Assembly (NCBI GenBank): GCA_030650605.1
Contig: JAUSDP010000038.1
Coordinates: forward strand, 1-44,129
Direction: 5' to 3'
Source: a bacterium
GTDB taxonomy: Bacteria > Patescibacteriota > Minisyncoccia > Phycocordibacterales > Zambryskibacteraceae
DNA length: 44,129 nucleotides
Shown here: piece by piece, positions 1-7,532 of the stretch
Layout: every line of letters begins with the position of its first letter
Position numbering within the stretch: position 1 is the stretch's first letter
Made by a program: the position numbers and the translations under genes
The notes under the pieces: model-generated
Databases searched by the model: none
The model's input: the letters and a program-made list of their open reading frames with translations, nothing else
What the model was told of the DNA's origin: nothing

Positions 1-254
1 TTCTCTTACCATTCCTCTTTATCTTTGTATTTCTGCAATACGGGCACTTTTTTTACGCATGCTATGTAGTTAATTAGGCTTCTATCCATACAGGCTAACA
101 TAAAAAGGTTGTTTTAGACTGCTCAATTTGCCATTAGCTCATCTTTTAGTAGTCTTGGTGGGATTCATTTACGCTGGGTATCTTCTCTTCTGGGGTTAAA
201 CAAACCAGCGCCCTAACTTGATAGTGGACTTAAAAACTCCGCTATCAAGTTTGG

Positions 255-319
255 ATGTTCAGTTAACACCTGTAACCCCTAGCTGTTAAAAGTGCAACCC
301 CATGGTGTTAACTGAACAT
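255..319. repeat. 65-nt palindromic element with 16-bp arms
   Basis: The arms ATGTTCAGTTAACACC (255-270) and its exact reverse complement (304-319) enclose a 33-nt loop. The loop carries two copies of AACCCC (274-279 and 296-301). The size and shape (long perfect arms, loop of about 33 nt) resemble the elements at 32241-32309 and 36494-36575, though the arm sequence differs. It may simply be the third hairpin of the candidate RNA. Confidence 0.6.
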
Positions 320-386
320 TTACAACATTAACGATAAGATTCTCTACTTTAAGAAAGAGGGGGAAAAACTTATTGCCATTTCTCAT

Positions 387-418
387 GCGAGGATCCTTTG
401 GTCCTCGCTTCTTTTTTT
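387..418 (+). terminator. Rho-independent terminator
   Basis: The stem GCGAGGA (387-393) pairs with TCCTCGC (402-408) and can be extended by CC/GG across a bulged T. TTCTTTTTTT follows directly. It would end plus-strand transcription of the structured RNA upstream. Confidence 0.75.
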
Positions 419-543
419 CCAAAAATTTGCACCGATTTTTTCTTGAGTGTTTGTCAGGCCAAATAGAAAAATAGTTGCCTACAAAAATCTCTATACGTTA
501 CCTTCGTGCTATAGCATTAAGTTAGCGTATGTGAGTTGTATTA

Positions 544-1470
544 TTATCTTCTCCTAGAATGAAACTTTTTGTGTGTATCCTTCAATTGTTTGTCCGTTAC
601 ATGGGTATAAATTTGAGTAGTGCTAATATTGGCGTGACCAAGAAGCATTTGGACCGAACGTAAATCGGCACCATTGCTTAAAAGATCAGTAGCAAAGCTG
701 TGACGAATAACGTGTGGAGTAACTTTCTTTGAAATACCGGCTTTGATGGCGTAGTGCTTCACAATTCTTTCTATAGAACGACGAGTTAGGGATACAGGCT
801 CTCTGGATTTAGTTTCTTTTCCCATTTGGACAAAAAGAGCATCATTCATATCCTTGCGAGCCTTGAGATAATCGGACACGGCTTTCCTGGCTTCATCAGA
901 AACAAAGACTACCCGCACCTTGCCACCCTTACCTCTGATAGGAAATTCTCCGAGAGATAGATCGATATCGTTATTTAACGAACAGAGTTCAGATACACGT
1001 AACCCTGTGGAGAACAGTAGTTCGAGAATTGCCTTATCGCGAAGATCTTTAACTCCATGACCCTCCGGCGCTACCAGCAAACGAGAGAGTTCGGTAGGGG
1101 ATATAAGATCAAGAGAACGTTCCGAGACTTTGGCCAGTTCGATACGCTCGGCTGGTAGACTCGTTATCTCTTGCCGAGCAAGATATTTAAGAAACGCACG
1201 CAAGGCAATTAGATAGTAATTTTGCGTCTTCTTCGACATAGTCTCGCCAGTTTGTCTGTTATTGCCGGTCGACTGGCGGTTGAGCCACATTCGAAATTCC
1301 CTCACCATATCATCACTAATATCCTTCGGATTCTTCAGTTGTGTATGGGCAAGAAAAACAGAAAGGTAATGATCATAGTTCTCAATAGTTTTGAGCGCCC
1401 GACCTTTTTCAATCTCGGTATATTCCAGAAATTCTCTCTTCAATTGTTCGAGTTCGCTTACATTACTCAT
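544..1470 (-). CDS. xerC: Tyrosine recombinase, XerC/XerD type
   Basis: The protein (308 aa) has the usual Xer length. An N-terminal SAM-like core-binding domain (about residues 5-95) precedes the catalytic domain. The catalytic residues are visible: Arg in STGLRVSEL, Lys in the GKGGKVR hairpin, His-x-x-Arg in TPHVIRHSFATDLL, His in LLGHANISTTQ, and the nucleophile Tyr in IYTHV. Xer enzymes resolve chromosome dimers at dif, so this is probably the housekeeping enzyme and not a phage integrase. No phage genes are adjacent and I saw no dif site. I chose the ATG at 1470 (MSNVSELEQ) because a TATAAT box on this strand (1486-1481) lies just upstream and overlaps the earlier candidate start. The gene is divergent from rpsO. 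XerC versus XerD cannot be decided by eye. Confidence 0.9.
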   Translation of the reverse strand: MSNVSELEQLKREFLEYTEIEKGRALKTIENYDHYLSVFLAHTQLKNPKDISDDMVREFRMWLNRQSTGNNRQTGETMSKKTQNYYLIALRAFLKYLARQEITSLPAERIELAKVSERSLDLISPTELSRLLVAPEGHGVKDLRDKAILELLFSTGLRVSELCSLNNDIDLSLGEFPIRGKGGKVRVVFVSDEARKAVSDYLKARKDMNDALFVQMGKETKSREPVSLTRRSIERIVKHYAIKAGISKKVTPHVIRHSFATDLLSNGADLRSVQMLLGHANISTTQIYTHVTDKQLKDTHKKFHSRRR

Positions 1471-1480
1471 ATTGTGCGAC

Positions 1481-1486
1481 ATTATA
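1481..1486 (-). promoter_or_regulatory. -10 box of the Xer gene
   Basis: On the minus strand this reads TATAAT, preceded by TGG (extended -10). The -35 position is poor. Initiation about 7 nt downstream would give a leader of only a few bases before the ATG at 1470. The region overlaps the rpsO promoter on the other strand. Confidence 0.6.
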
Positions 1487-1494
1487 CCATGCCC

Positions 1495-1523
1495 TTGTAA
1501 ACAAGACTTAGATGTGCTATTCT
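1495..1523 (+). promoter_or_regulatory. Promoter of rpsO
   Basis: TTGTAA (1495-1500), a 17-nt spacer and TATTCT (1518-1523) with an upstream TG (extended -10) form a sigma70-type promoter. The expected transcription start falls at or next to the GTG start of rpsO at 1530, so the mRNA would be leaderless. Confidence 0.6.
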
Positions 1524-1529
1524 TATGGG

Positions 1530-1796
1530 GTGATTTCAAAGACCAAGAAACAAAAGCTCATCAGGGAAGTGGCTGTCCACGAAAAGGATACGGGCTCCCC
1601 TGAAGTGCAAATTTCCATACTGACAAAGCGTATTGAGGAATTAGCCAAACATCTTAAGATACACGCTAAAGACAATCACTCACGCCGAGGACTACTTGCC
1701 ATGGTGGCAGGTCGTCAGGCACATATGAAGTATTTGGAAAAGAAAAGTCCGAAGCGCGCTTCGGCTTTGCAAAAGAAACTTGGTTTGAAGAAATAG
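1530..1796 (+). CDS. rpsO: 30S ribosomal protein S15
   Basis: The protein (88 aa) carries the S15 signature: HEKDTGSPEVQISILT, then the conserved block DNHSRRGLLAMVAGRQ, and ends in a basic LGLKK tail. S15 binds 16S rRNA helices 20-22 early in assembly of the 30S platform. The GTG at 1530 gives the family's normal N-terminus (MISKTKKQ). The upstream in-frame ATG at 1512 would add six non-conserved residues and lies before the predicted transcription start. There is no Shine-Dalgarno sequence. The gene is monocistronic or leads into the NYN gene 45 nt downstream. Confidence 0.97.
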   Translation: MISKTKKQKLIREVAVHEKDTGSPEVQISILTKRIEELAKHLKIHAKDNHSRRGLLAMVAGRQAHMKYLEKKSPKRASALQKKLGLKK

Positions 1797-1818
1797 TTCG
1801 ACTAGCTCACTACTAGTA
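1794..1818. repeat. Short intergenic palindromic repeat, copy 1
   Basis: AGTTCGACTAGCTCACTAC is followed by TAGT, and the half-sites ACTAG and CTAGT form a small hairpin. The motif recurs at 2381-2428 with an inserted GC-rich hairpin. It starts at the rpsO stop codon. Confidence 0.5.
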
Positions 1819-1841
1819 ATTTTAATAGATTAGAAAATTCA

Positions 1842-2372
1842 ATGACAGTAATAAAACATAAAGCCCAGCGGGTCGGCATTTTTATAGACACGCAAAACAT
1901 TTATCACAGTGCAAAAAATCTCCACCATGCCAAAGCGAATTTTAGTGCCATAGTAAAAGACGCCCTCGATGGACGTGTCCTTATCCGTGCCTTAGCATAT
2001 GTCGTCACAACCGAATCCGGTGAAGAGAATGCTTTCTTCGGCGCTCTGGAAAAAGCGGGTATTGAGATCCGCTCTAAACCATTACAAATCTTTCTAGGTG
2101 GAGCCAAGAAAGCAGATTGGGACGTCGGGCTCGCCATCGATGCCGTCATTATGGCACCTAAACTTGATAGCATTATTCTTCTCTCGGGTGATGGTGACTA
2201 TGTGCCTTTGGTAGAATATCTGCAAAACACACACGGTTGTCAAGTAGAAATGGTGGCCTTTGGCAAATCTTCTTCGGCGCGCCTCATTGAGGCAGCAGAT
2301 GATTTTCTCGATCTTGACCAGAATCCCAAAAAATATCTGCTTAACACCAATAATGCAAAAACTCGCGAATGA
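1842..2372 (+). CDS. NYN-domain (LabA/DUF88-like) putative RNase
   Basis: The protein has 176 aa. It starts with a basic stretch and the strand VGIFIDTQNIYHSA, where FIDTQN is the first acidic NYN (PIN-like) motif. A second acidic cluster, KKADWDVGLAIDAV, lies around residues 88-102. A third, ILLSGDGDYVPLVEYL, lies around residues 111-126, and AFGKSSSARLIEAADDFLDL follows. This DxN / D-D / SGDGDY pattern is typical of LabA/NYN proteins, which are metal-dependent nucleases or nuclease-like RNA-binding proteins; the substrate here is unknown. It sits between rpsO and an unknown membrane protein. The function is inferred from the fold family only. Confidence 0.85.
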   Translation: MTVIKHKAQRVGIFIDTQNIYHSAKNLHHAKANFSAIVKDALDGRVLIRALAYVVTTESGEENAFFGALEKAGIEIRSKPLQIFLGGAKKADWDVGLAIDAVIMAPKLDSIILLSGDGDYVPLVEYLQNTHGCQVEMVAFGKSSSARLIEAADDFLDLDQNPKKYLLNTNNAKTRE

Positions 2373-2380
2373 AGCTCCAA

Positions 2381-2428
2381 ATAGTTCGACTCGTCCCGCC
2401 ACGGCGGGACAAGCTCACTACAAGTGAG
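2381..2428. repeat. Short intergenic palindromic repeat, copy 2
   Basis: ATAGTTCGACT, as in copy 1, is followed by the perfect hairpin GTCCCGCC-AC-GGCGGGAC (2393-2410), then AGCTCACTAC and the hairpin CTCACT/AGTGAG. Relative to copy 1, a GC-rich palindrome appears to be inserted between the shared flanks. The position next to a gene end and the absence of a T-run argue for a repeat element over a terminator. Confidence 0.6.
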
Positions 2429-2429
2429 T

Positions 2430-2435
2430 TAAGAT
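2430..2435 (+). promoter_or_regulatory. -10 box 6 nt before the start at 2442
   Basis: TAAGAT is followed by AGAGCA and then ATG. This matches the spacing seen at several other genes here and suggests a leaderless transcript. Confidence 0.45.
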
Positions 2436-2441
2436 AGAGCA

Positions 2442-3308
2442 ATGGACCCTGAAGAAACTCACTTAAAACAAATCCGCACCTTTCAGGGAGATGTAGCGGA
2501 AGCACTTCAAAAGGAACGTGGATCGCTGGTCTCTATTCAACAAGCAGAACATTTAAAAAAGGGTTCTATTCAATCTAATGCTGACGCACCTGGGGAGAAT
2601 GCTAAAAAAAGAACTGAATTATTTAACCTCATACTGGGAAGTGTAATACTCTTTGCCCTAGGCATAGGTGGAGCTTGGTTCGCTTATAATGAATTCGTCA
2701 GGAGATCTGCCACTCCGATCATGACTGCGCCAGCAAATAGGTTCATCCCTATCGACGCTGAAACTACTCTTAACTTCGCCACAACCTCTCGCGAAATTTT
2801 TATCACAACTCTCACGAGCGCTGTTCAAAATGTAGAAGCAAGGGAAATTAGACAAGTTGTTTTCATAAAAAAAGAGGGGGCGAAAGAAACACCTTATCTT
2901 TTTCCAACAAGCGAGTTTCTAGAAAAGCTTAAGACTCGGGCACCCGGAAGTCTCATACGAGCATTCGATCCACTTTTTATGTTCGGTGCTTTTGGTGAAA
3001 GTACCTTTCTCATAATTAAGCTGACATCTTTTGAAAATGCTTTTGCCGGTATGCTCACATGGGAAAAAAATTTAAGCCAAGACATTGGTCCTTTATTTGC
3101 TACAGCTGAACTTTTAAAAAATAACCCAGCCGAACTAGTTTTTACAGATATTACAGACAAAAACAAAGATGTTCGGATATTAACGATCAAAGATCAGCCC
3201 GCCCTCCTATACTCGTTTTTCGATAATAATATGCTTATCATTACAGACAATATTGAGACCTTAAGAGTGCTTATCGACCGATTAACTCGAGGCAAACTTT
3301 CACGTTAG
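2442..3308 (+). CDS. Single-TM protein of unknown function
   Basis: I do not recognise this 288-aa protein. A charged cytoplasmic N-terminus of about 60 residues (MDPEETHLKQIRTFQGD onward) precedes one membrane helix at about residues 61-85 (NLILGSVILFALGIGGAWFA). The extracytoplasmic part of about 200 residues is rich in beta-prone segments and has no cysteine pairs or catalytic motif that I can see. This topology, with a long inside tail and one helix, is common among uncharacterised CPR proteins. The gene lies 69 nt after the NYN gene and 24 nt before dksA-like. The start ATG is supported by the TAAGAT box 6 nt upstream. Confidence 0.8.
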   Translation: MDPEETHLKQIRTFQGDVAEALQKERGSLVSIQQAEHLKKGSIQSNADAPGENAKKRTELFNLILGSVILFALGIGGAWFAYNEFVRRSATPIMTAPANRFIPIDAETTLNFATTSREIFITTLTSAVQNVEAREIRQVVFIKKEGAKETPYLFPTSEFLEKLKTRAPGSLIRAFDPLFMFGAFGESTFLIIKLTSFENAFAGMLTWEKNLSQDIGPLFATAELLKNNPAELVFTDITDKNKDVRILTIKDQPALLYSFFDNNMLIITDNIETLRVLIDRLTRGKLSR

Positions 3309-3332
3309 CCATCCTTCTGATAAGATGATTAT

Positions 3333-3689
3333 ATGACTATAGACATTGCACACTTCAAAACGAAATTGGAAGAGGAAGAAAGATTTCTAGAAGAAGAACT
3401 AAAAAAAGTCGGTAGGAGAAATCCGGACAATTTATCGGACTGGGAAGCTGTCCCGACCGACAAAGACTCCTCCCAAGCAGACGAAAATACTATCGCCGAT
3501 AATGTTGAGAATTATGAAGATAATGTGGCGATTGTCGATACATTAGAGACTCGTTACCAGGAGATCAAAAATGCTTTAGATAAAATTAATCAAAACATCT
3601 TTGGTCTCTGCCAATCCTGTAATAAAGAAATAGACGCGGAACGACTTGAGGCTAATCCATCGGCTAAGACTTGCCGAGAACATATGTAA
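3333..3689 (+). CDS. DksA/TraR-family zinc-finger protein
   Basis: The protein (118 aa) has an N-terminal coiled-coil (about residues 5-35), an acidic middle and a C-terminal zinc finger, LCQSCNKEIDAERL, ending in TCREHM. The first pair is CxxC. The second is C-x2-H in place of the usual C-x2-C, which still allows zinc binding. Family members bind the RNA polymerase secondary channel and modulate initiation, often with ppGpp. The acidic tip residues needed for DksA activity cannot be judged by eye. TAAGAT (3321-3326) with an upstream TG ends 6 nt before the ATG, which suggests a leaderless transcript. The comM-like gene starts 6 nt after the stop. Confidence 0.88.
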   Translation: MTIDIAHFKTKLEEEERFLEEELKKVGRRNPDNLSDWEAVPTDKDSSQADENTIADNVENYEDNVAIVDTLETRYQEIKNALDKINQNIFGLCQSCNKEIDAERLEANPSAKTCREHM

Positions 3690-3695
3690 TAACGG

Positions 3696-5228
3696 ATGAG
3701 TTTTTCCAAAGTCTACAGTGCGCAAACACAACTTCTCTCTGTCATACCTATTTCCGTTGAGACAGATATTTCGCGGGGGACGCTTTTTGCTTTCGCCATT
3801 GTCGGTTTGCCAGATAAAGCAGTGGAGGAAGCACGTGATAGGGTAAGTGCCGCTATCAAAAATTCTGGCTTCAAATCACCCAAAGCCAATAATCATAAGA
3901 TTGTCGTTTCGCTCGCCCCAGCTGAGATTAAGAAAGAGGGACCTTCCTTTGACCTTGCCATTGCGCTCTCATATCTTATGGCGAATAGTGAGATCAAATT
4001 CGATCCAGAGAATAAATTATTCTTAGGCGAACTTTCTCTTGATGGTAAATTGCGCCCAGTCAACGGGATTCTTCCTGTTGCAAGATTCGCCAAAAAGCAC
4101 GGTTTCAAGGAACTCTATATACCGACAGAAAATGTTCGCGAGGCGGCTATTATCGATGGTTTGGATATTTTTGGAGGCTCATCTCTACAAACTATAATTG
4201 AACATCTCTCTGGCACCGTCAAAATCCCAAAAGCAGAACGAACTCTAGTAGACAATGCGAAGTCAGTATCAAGCGTTGACTTCTCGGATGTTAGGGGCCA
4301 GGAAAGAGCTAAGCGCGGACTCCTGATTGCCGCAGCAGGTGGACATAACTGCGCCATGTATGGTCCCCCAGGTACTGGTAAAACCATGCTTGCCAAAGCC
4401 TTTGCCGGCATCTTACCAAAATTAACATTTGAGGAGTCGCTCGAGGCCACCAGTATTCACTCCGTGGCAGGCATACTTTCCGATACTTTCATAACCAATC
4501 CTCCTTTCCGTGCCCCGCATCACACTGCTTCTTACGTATCACTTGTCGGCGGAGGAACAACGCCGAGACCAGGAGAAATTACGCTTGCTCATACAGGGGT
4601 GCTTTTTATGGACGAATTTCCTGAATTTGATAGAAGGGTGATAGAAAGTCTGCGCCAACCTCTTGAAGATAGAGTGATCTCCATATCACGTGCAAAGGGC
4701 ACGGCGCATTTCCCGGCAAGTGTTTTGCTGGTTGCAGCCATGAATCCATGCCCCTGTGGGAACTTCGGCTTCCGAGGCAAATCCTGTATCTGTACACCAT
4801 CTGCTCTCGCACGCTATAGACGAAAAATGTCAGGTCCAATCATGGATCGTATAGATATCTGGCTTGAAGTGGATAAAGTTTTACCAAGCGATCTCTCTGG
4901 TGATTCGGAGGGGGATAAAAGCGAGACATTCCGAACTAGAGTGGAGCATGCTCGCAGAGCTCAAAAAGAACGTTTCAGCAAAAAAGGTAGGAACTTATTA
5001 CGAAATTCGGAAATGAGCGCCAGAGACATGGTAACACTTGTCACTCTTGATAAAGAATCACGAAAAACACTTGACCTCGCTGCCCTACGGCTCGGTTTCT
5101 CCCCACGCGTTTATCACCGGATGATAAAAGTGGCACGTACTATCGCTGACCTTGAAGGTAGCGAAGAAATTAAAAACGCCCACATCCTCGAAGCGGTCGA
5201 GTATCGTCCAAAAAAGTTTGATGTTTAA
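3696..5228 (+). CDS. comM: ComM/YifB-like Mg-chelatase AAA+ ATPase
   Basis: The protein (510 aa) has the family length. The N-terminal Lon-protease-like (ChlI) domain includes IVGLPDKAVEEARDRVSAA. The AAA+ module carries Walker A GPPGTGKTMLAKA (about residue 222), Walker B VLFMDEFPEF and the finger PCPCGNFG followed by CICTP. A C-terminal Mg-chelatase helical domain with the arginine-bearing YRRKMSGPIMDRIDIW region follows. ComM is a hexameric helicase that drives branch migration during natural transformation in proteobacteria, and its role in CPR bacteria is inferred. Together with ruvB, ruvC, recA and a PilB-like ATPase elsewhere in the window, it fits a DNA uptake and recombination set. 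It is probably co-transcribed with the upstream dksA-like gene. Confidence 0.93.
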   Translation: MSFSKVYSAQTQLLSVIPISVETDISRGTLFAFAIVGLPDKAVEEARDRVSAAIKNSGFKSPKANNHKIVVSLAPAEIKKEGPSFDLAIALSYLMANSEIKFDPENKLFLGELSLDGKLRPVNGILPVARFAKKHGFKELYIPTENVREAAIIDGLDIFGGSSLQTIIEHLSGTVKIPKAERTLVDNAKSVSSVDFSDVRGQERAKRGLLIAAAGGHNCAMYGPPGTGKTMLAKAFAGILPKLTFEESLEATSIHSVAGILSDTFITNPPFRAPHHTASYVSLVGGGTTPRPGEITLAHTGVLFMDEFPEFDRRVIESLRQPLEDRVISISRAKGTAHFPASVLLVAAMNPCPCGNFGFRGKSCICTPSALARYRRKMSGPIMDRIDIWLEVDKVLPSDLSGDSEGDKSETFRTRVEHARRAQKERFSKKGRNLLRNSEMSARDMVTLVTLDKESRKTLDLAALRLGFSPRVYHRMIKVARTIADLEGSEEIKNAHILEAVEYRPKKFDV

Positions 5229-5234
5229 CTAAAA

Positions 5235-5315
5235 TTAATTTTTATTCTTAAAAAATTTACGCACTACAAAATACAAGGACACTGCAATAACAAGCGCCGA
5301 GAACACTAACCACAT
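5235..5315 (-). other. Tiny TM peptide ORF or gene remnant
   Basis: The gap from 5229 to 5451 contains one suggestive minus-strand ORF of 26 aa (MWLVFSALVIAVSLYFVVRK, then a Lys/Asn-rich tail). This is one membrane helix with a positive tail. The frame stays open upstream for about 20 more codons without a start, so it could be the remaining C-terminus of a decayed membrane protein at the edge of the AT-rich glycosyltransferase block. I see no ribosome binding site or promoter for it, and nothing else in this gap. Confidence 0.25.
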
Positions 5316-5451
5316 ATCATGCTGGATAATAGAAAGTATGTATTGCCAATTGGCACCAATCCGTCTTGAGTTTCATCATCTCTGGCAGAATTTTTTATTC
5401 GGCCAAAGTATTTTGTGTTCAGCTATAAATGCTTTCGTATTTGAAAAATTC

Positions 5452-6165
5452 TTAACGTATATCTAAATATTTTTTAGTGATCTGAATATGGAAAAATTTT
5501 TCTGAAAGGTGATTAAGCATATAAATAAAACTTGTCTTTATTATTCCTTCTTTTTCCAATCTTCTTCCTGAAGTATAAAGAAAAAACTTTTTTATAAAAC
5601 CCACTCGCCCAACCCTTTTTAATCTTCTGGCAATGTTTGTATCATCGCCACAAAACGCAATACTGGTATCAAAACCGCCAACGTCCATTATAGCACTTTT
5701 TTTTATCACCAGGTTGCCAAGTAAAACCACAGAACCGGTAATTTTAGAAAAAGGATAAGCAAAAACATTGAAGTATAAAGAAACAAGGGCAGATTTAAAA
5801 GGTTTTAAGTCATAGTACACACAAGGTCCGCTCAAAGCCACGAGATTTTTATTTTTGTTAAATTCATCAATGGCTATCTCTATCCAATCCTTTGTAATAC
5901 GAGTATCAGCATCAATAAATGCGACCAACTCACTTTTCGCATGCATTAATCCTGCTTGCCTGGCATGGTTAACTCCTTTTTTGGGTTCAGAAACAACAGT
6001 TACAAAATGAAATTGCTCTGCTACTTGGAGAGTAGCATCCGTGCTGCCGTTATCAATAACAATAACTTCTTCAGTATTTTTTGTCCCATGTTTTTCAACA
6101 CTCAAAAGACATTCTTTTATATATAACTCCTCATTATGCGCTGGTATTATTATACTAATTTTCAT
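5452..6165 (-). CDS. Family 2 glycosyltransferase
   Basis: The protein (237 aa) has a GT-A fold with ISIIIPAHNEELYIKECL at the N-terminus, VIDNGSTDAT (nucleotide-binding) and the metal-binding DxD as AFIDADTRIT near residue 95. The acceptor-site acidic motif appears as FCGDDTNIARRL near residue 190. The hydrophobic stretch around residues 125-160 may associate with the membrane. GT2 enzymes of this size usually add one sugar to a lipid or polysaccharide acceptor; donor and acceptor are unknown. It lies 8 nt after the second GT2 gene on the same strand, so the two are probably one operon. Composition is noticeably AT-rich. Confidence 0.88.
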   Translation of the reverse strand: MKISIIIPAHNEELYIKECLLSVEKHGTKNTEEVIVIDNGSTDATLQVAEQFHFVTVVSEPKKGVNHARQAGLMHAKSELVAFIDADTRITKDWIEIAIDEFNKNKNLVALSGPCVYYDLKPFKSALVSLYFNVFAYPFSKITGSVVLLGNLVIKKSAIMDVGGFDTSIAFCGDDTNIARRLKRVGRVGFIKKFFLYTSGRRLEKEGIIKTSFIYMLNHLSEKFFHIQITKKYLDIR

Positions 6166-6173
6166 TTTTTAAA

Positions 6174-6896
6174 TTATCTGACTTCTTTCCAAATTTCGCT
6201 GGTAGAACAATTGAAGATTAAAACCGAAAACCAATTGATCGTCCAACTGAAAAGCAATTTTGACCATCCGGTTTTATGGGCCCTTCTGCCTGTGTGTAGA
6301 ATCCTTAAAGACATTTCAATTCTTGTTTCTCCTTTTCTTGCCAAACGTTGGAATAAGTCATTATCCTCTCCCGCGGCCAATTTTTCGTTAAACCCCCCAA
6401 GTTCTCTAAAAACCGAAGTTTTAATCATCTGAAATTCTCCACCCGCGCCTCCGAATTTTACAATATTATTCCAAAATAAATAAACGTAATTAACTATGCC
6501 AAAAAAAAATTTATCGACAAATGTTTCTACTTCCGGGGAGACATTTTGCCGAACAATCAGCCCAACCAATTTTTCATTCTCCTTAAAAAGGCTTAGGGTT
6601 TTCTTAAAAAATTTATTGATATCAGGAATTGTCACGTCCGCATCTAAAAACACAAGAAACTCTCCTGAAGCGATAGAGGCTCCTAGATTTCTACCACCGC
6701 CGATGGTTTGACGAACCGTGCCGTTGTAAACAATGGTTTGGGCGTCACATCTTTTTGCAATCTCAACTGTTTTATCCTTACTTTTACCATCGGAAATAAT
6801 TATTTCGTAGTTGCAATCAGTGAGTTTTTTTAACGACTCAAGCGTATTTTTAATAGTTTTTTCCTCATTTAAAGTCGGGATGACTATGGATAACAT
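6174..6896 (-). CDS. Family 2 glycosyltransferase
   Basis: The protein (240 aa) is related in plan to its downstream neighbour: LSIVIPTLNEEKTIKNTL at the N-terminus, IISDGKSKDKTVEIA, a Gly-rich GGGRNLGASIASGEF segment, the DxD FLDADVTIP around residue 88, and AGEDNDLFQRLARKG around residue 190. A hydrophobic C-terminal segment (LLFSWTINWFSVLIF) suggests membrane association. The pair may be ancient duplicates, though identity looks modest. The gene is divergent from the DedA gene (57-nt gap), and together they form a lipid/envelope-type island. Confidence 0.88.
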   Translation of the reverse strand: MLSIVIPTLNEEKTIKNTLESLKKLTDCNYEIIISDGKSKDKTVEIAKRCDAQTIVYNGTVRQTIGGGRNLGASIASGEFLVFLDADVTIPDINKFFKKTLSLFKENEKLVGLIVRQNVSPEVETFVDKFFFGIVNYVYLFWNNIVKFGGAGGEFQMIKTSVFRELGGFNEKLAAGEDNDLFQRLARKGETRIEMSLRILHTGRRAHKTGWSKLLFSWTINWFSVLIFNCSTSEIWKEVR

Positions 6897-6941
6897 AGAT
6901 GTAAATATTACTACAAAAAATGGCGGAAAGCATTTATTTGC

Positions 6942-6947
6942 TATACT
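6942..6947 (+). promoter_or_regulatory. -10 box 6 nt before the DedA start
   Basis: TATACT is followed by TACTAA and then ATG at 6954. There is no Shine-Dalgarno sequence, and a leaderless mRNA is likely. Confidence 0.5.
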
Positions 6948-6953
6948 TACTAA

Positions 6954-7532
6954 ATGGATTTTATGAAATTACTGTCTTTGTTTTTAGTTTTTAAATATCC
7001 TATTATTTTTTTGATAGTTATCATTGAAGGACCCATCATTATGATGATGTCCGGTTTGTTACTTCGCCTTGGTTTTGCTAGTTTTTGGCCAATATATTTT
7101 GTTTTAATGGCTGGAGACCTTGTTGGAGATGTGTTTTGGTATACCATGGGATACCATTTTGCTCATCCATTGGCTGGTAGATACGGTAAATTTATCGGCT
7201 TAACTCCAAAACTCGTAGAAAAGACAAAATCTGTTTTTGACAATCATCAACAGAAAATCTTGTTTATATCAAAAATCACCATGGGATTAGGGCTTCCTCA
7301 GACAACCCTGGTGGTTGCCGGCATGTCAAAAATGCCTTTTAAAAAATACATAGGCAGTTTGTTTTTAGGGCAGATTATTTTCACAGGAGTTCTTTTATCT
7401 GTTGGTTACTTTTTTGGCAATTTGTATGAAAAAATCAATAATAATCTTAAGATTTTATCAGTAGTTACTTTTATAGTAATGATTTCTTTGATTATATATG
7501 CGGTAAAATCTTATTATATTAAAGATGAATAA
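6954..7532 (+). CDS. DedA-family membrane protein
   Basis: The protein (192 aa) is of DedA/SNARE-associated type. It has an N-terminal hydrophobic segment, the EGPIIMMMSG re-entrant region (compare the family's E-x3-P glutamate motif), GDLVGDVFWYTMGYHFA, a basic cytoplasmic segment, and the second re-entrant region FISKITMGLGLPQTTLVVAGMSKMPFKKY with a family-type Arg position replaced by Lys. A C-terminal helix follows. Some DedA proteins (UptA) flip undecaprenyl phosphate. The 8-nt overlap with a PAP2-type phosphatase gene supports a lipid-carrier recycling role, but this is inferred from context. Confidence 0.88.
   Translation: MDFMKLLSLFLVFKYPIIFLIVIIEGPIIMMMSGLLLRLGFASFWPIYFVLMAGDLVGDVFWYTMGYHFAHPLAGRYGKFIGLTPKLVEKTKSVFDNHQQKILFISKITMGLGLPQTTLVVAGMSKMPFKKYIGSLFLGQIIFTGVLLSVGYFFGNLYEKINNNLKILSVVTFIVMISLIIYAVKSYYIKDE

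Larger units (their letters stand above)
160..418 (+). ncRNA. Candidate structured RNA with kissing loops
   Basis: This stretch has no credible ORF but holds three strong hairpins in a row: 172-177 with 205-210, 215-224 with 242-251 (extended by GGA/TCC), and a perfect 16-bp stem 255-270 with 304-319. The loop of hairpin 1 (TGGGGTTA, 191-198) is complementary to two places in the loop of hairpin 3: TAACCCC (273-279) and AACCCCA (296-302). That allows a 7-bp loop-loop contact. A terminator-like hairpin with a T-run follows at 387-418, which favours plus-strand transcription. The 5' end is not defined and may lie outside the window. I do not recognise the family. It lacks a tRNA-like 3' half (so not ordinary tmRNA), RNase P core motifs and an SRP-type apical loop. 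Confidence 0.45.

Noticed and set aside
1-420. tmRNA (ssrA), suggested by several hairpins and loop contacts
   Set aside because: There is no tRNA-like acceptor half, no TTCRANNC loop before the terminator, and no convincing tag ORF ending in an Ala-Ala-type tag.
544-1470. Phage or integron integrase reading of the tyrosine recombinase
   Set aside because: Length and motifs fit housekeeping Xer. There are no phage genes, attachment repeats or tRNA nearby.
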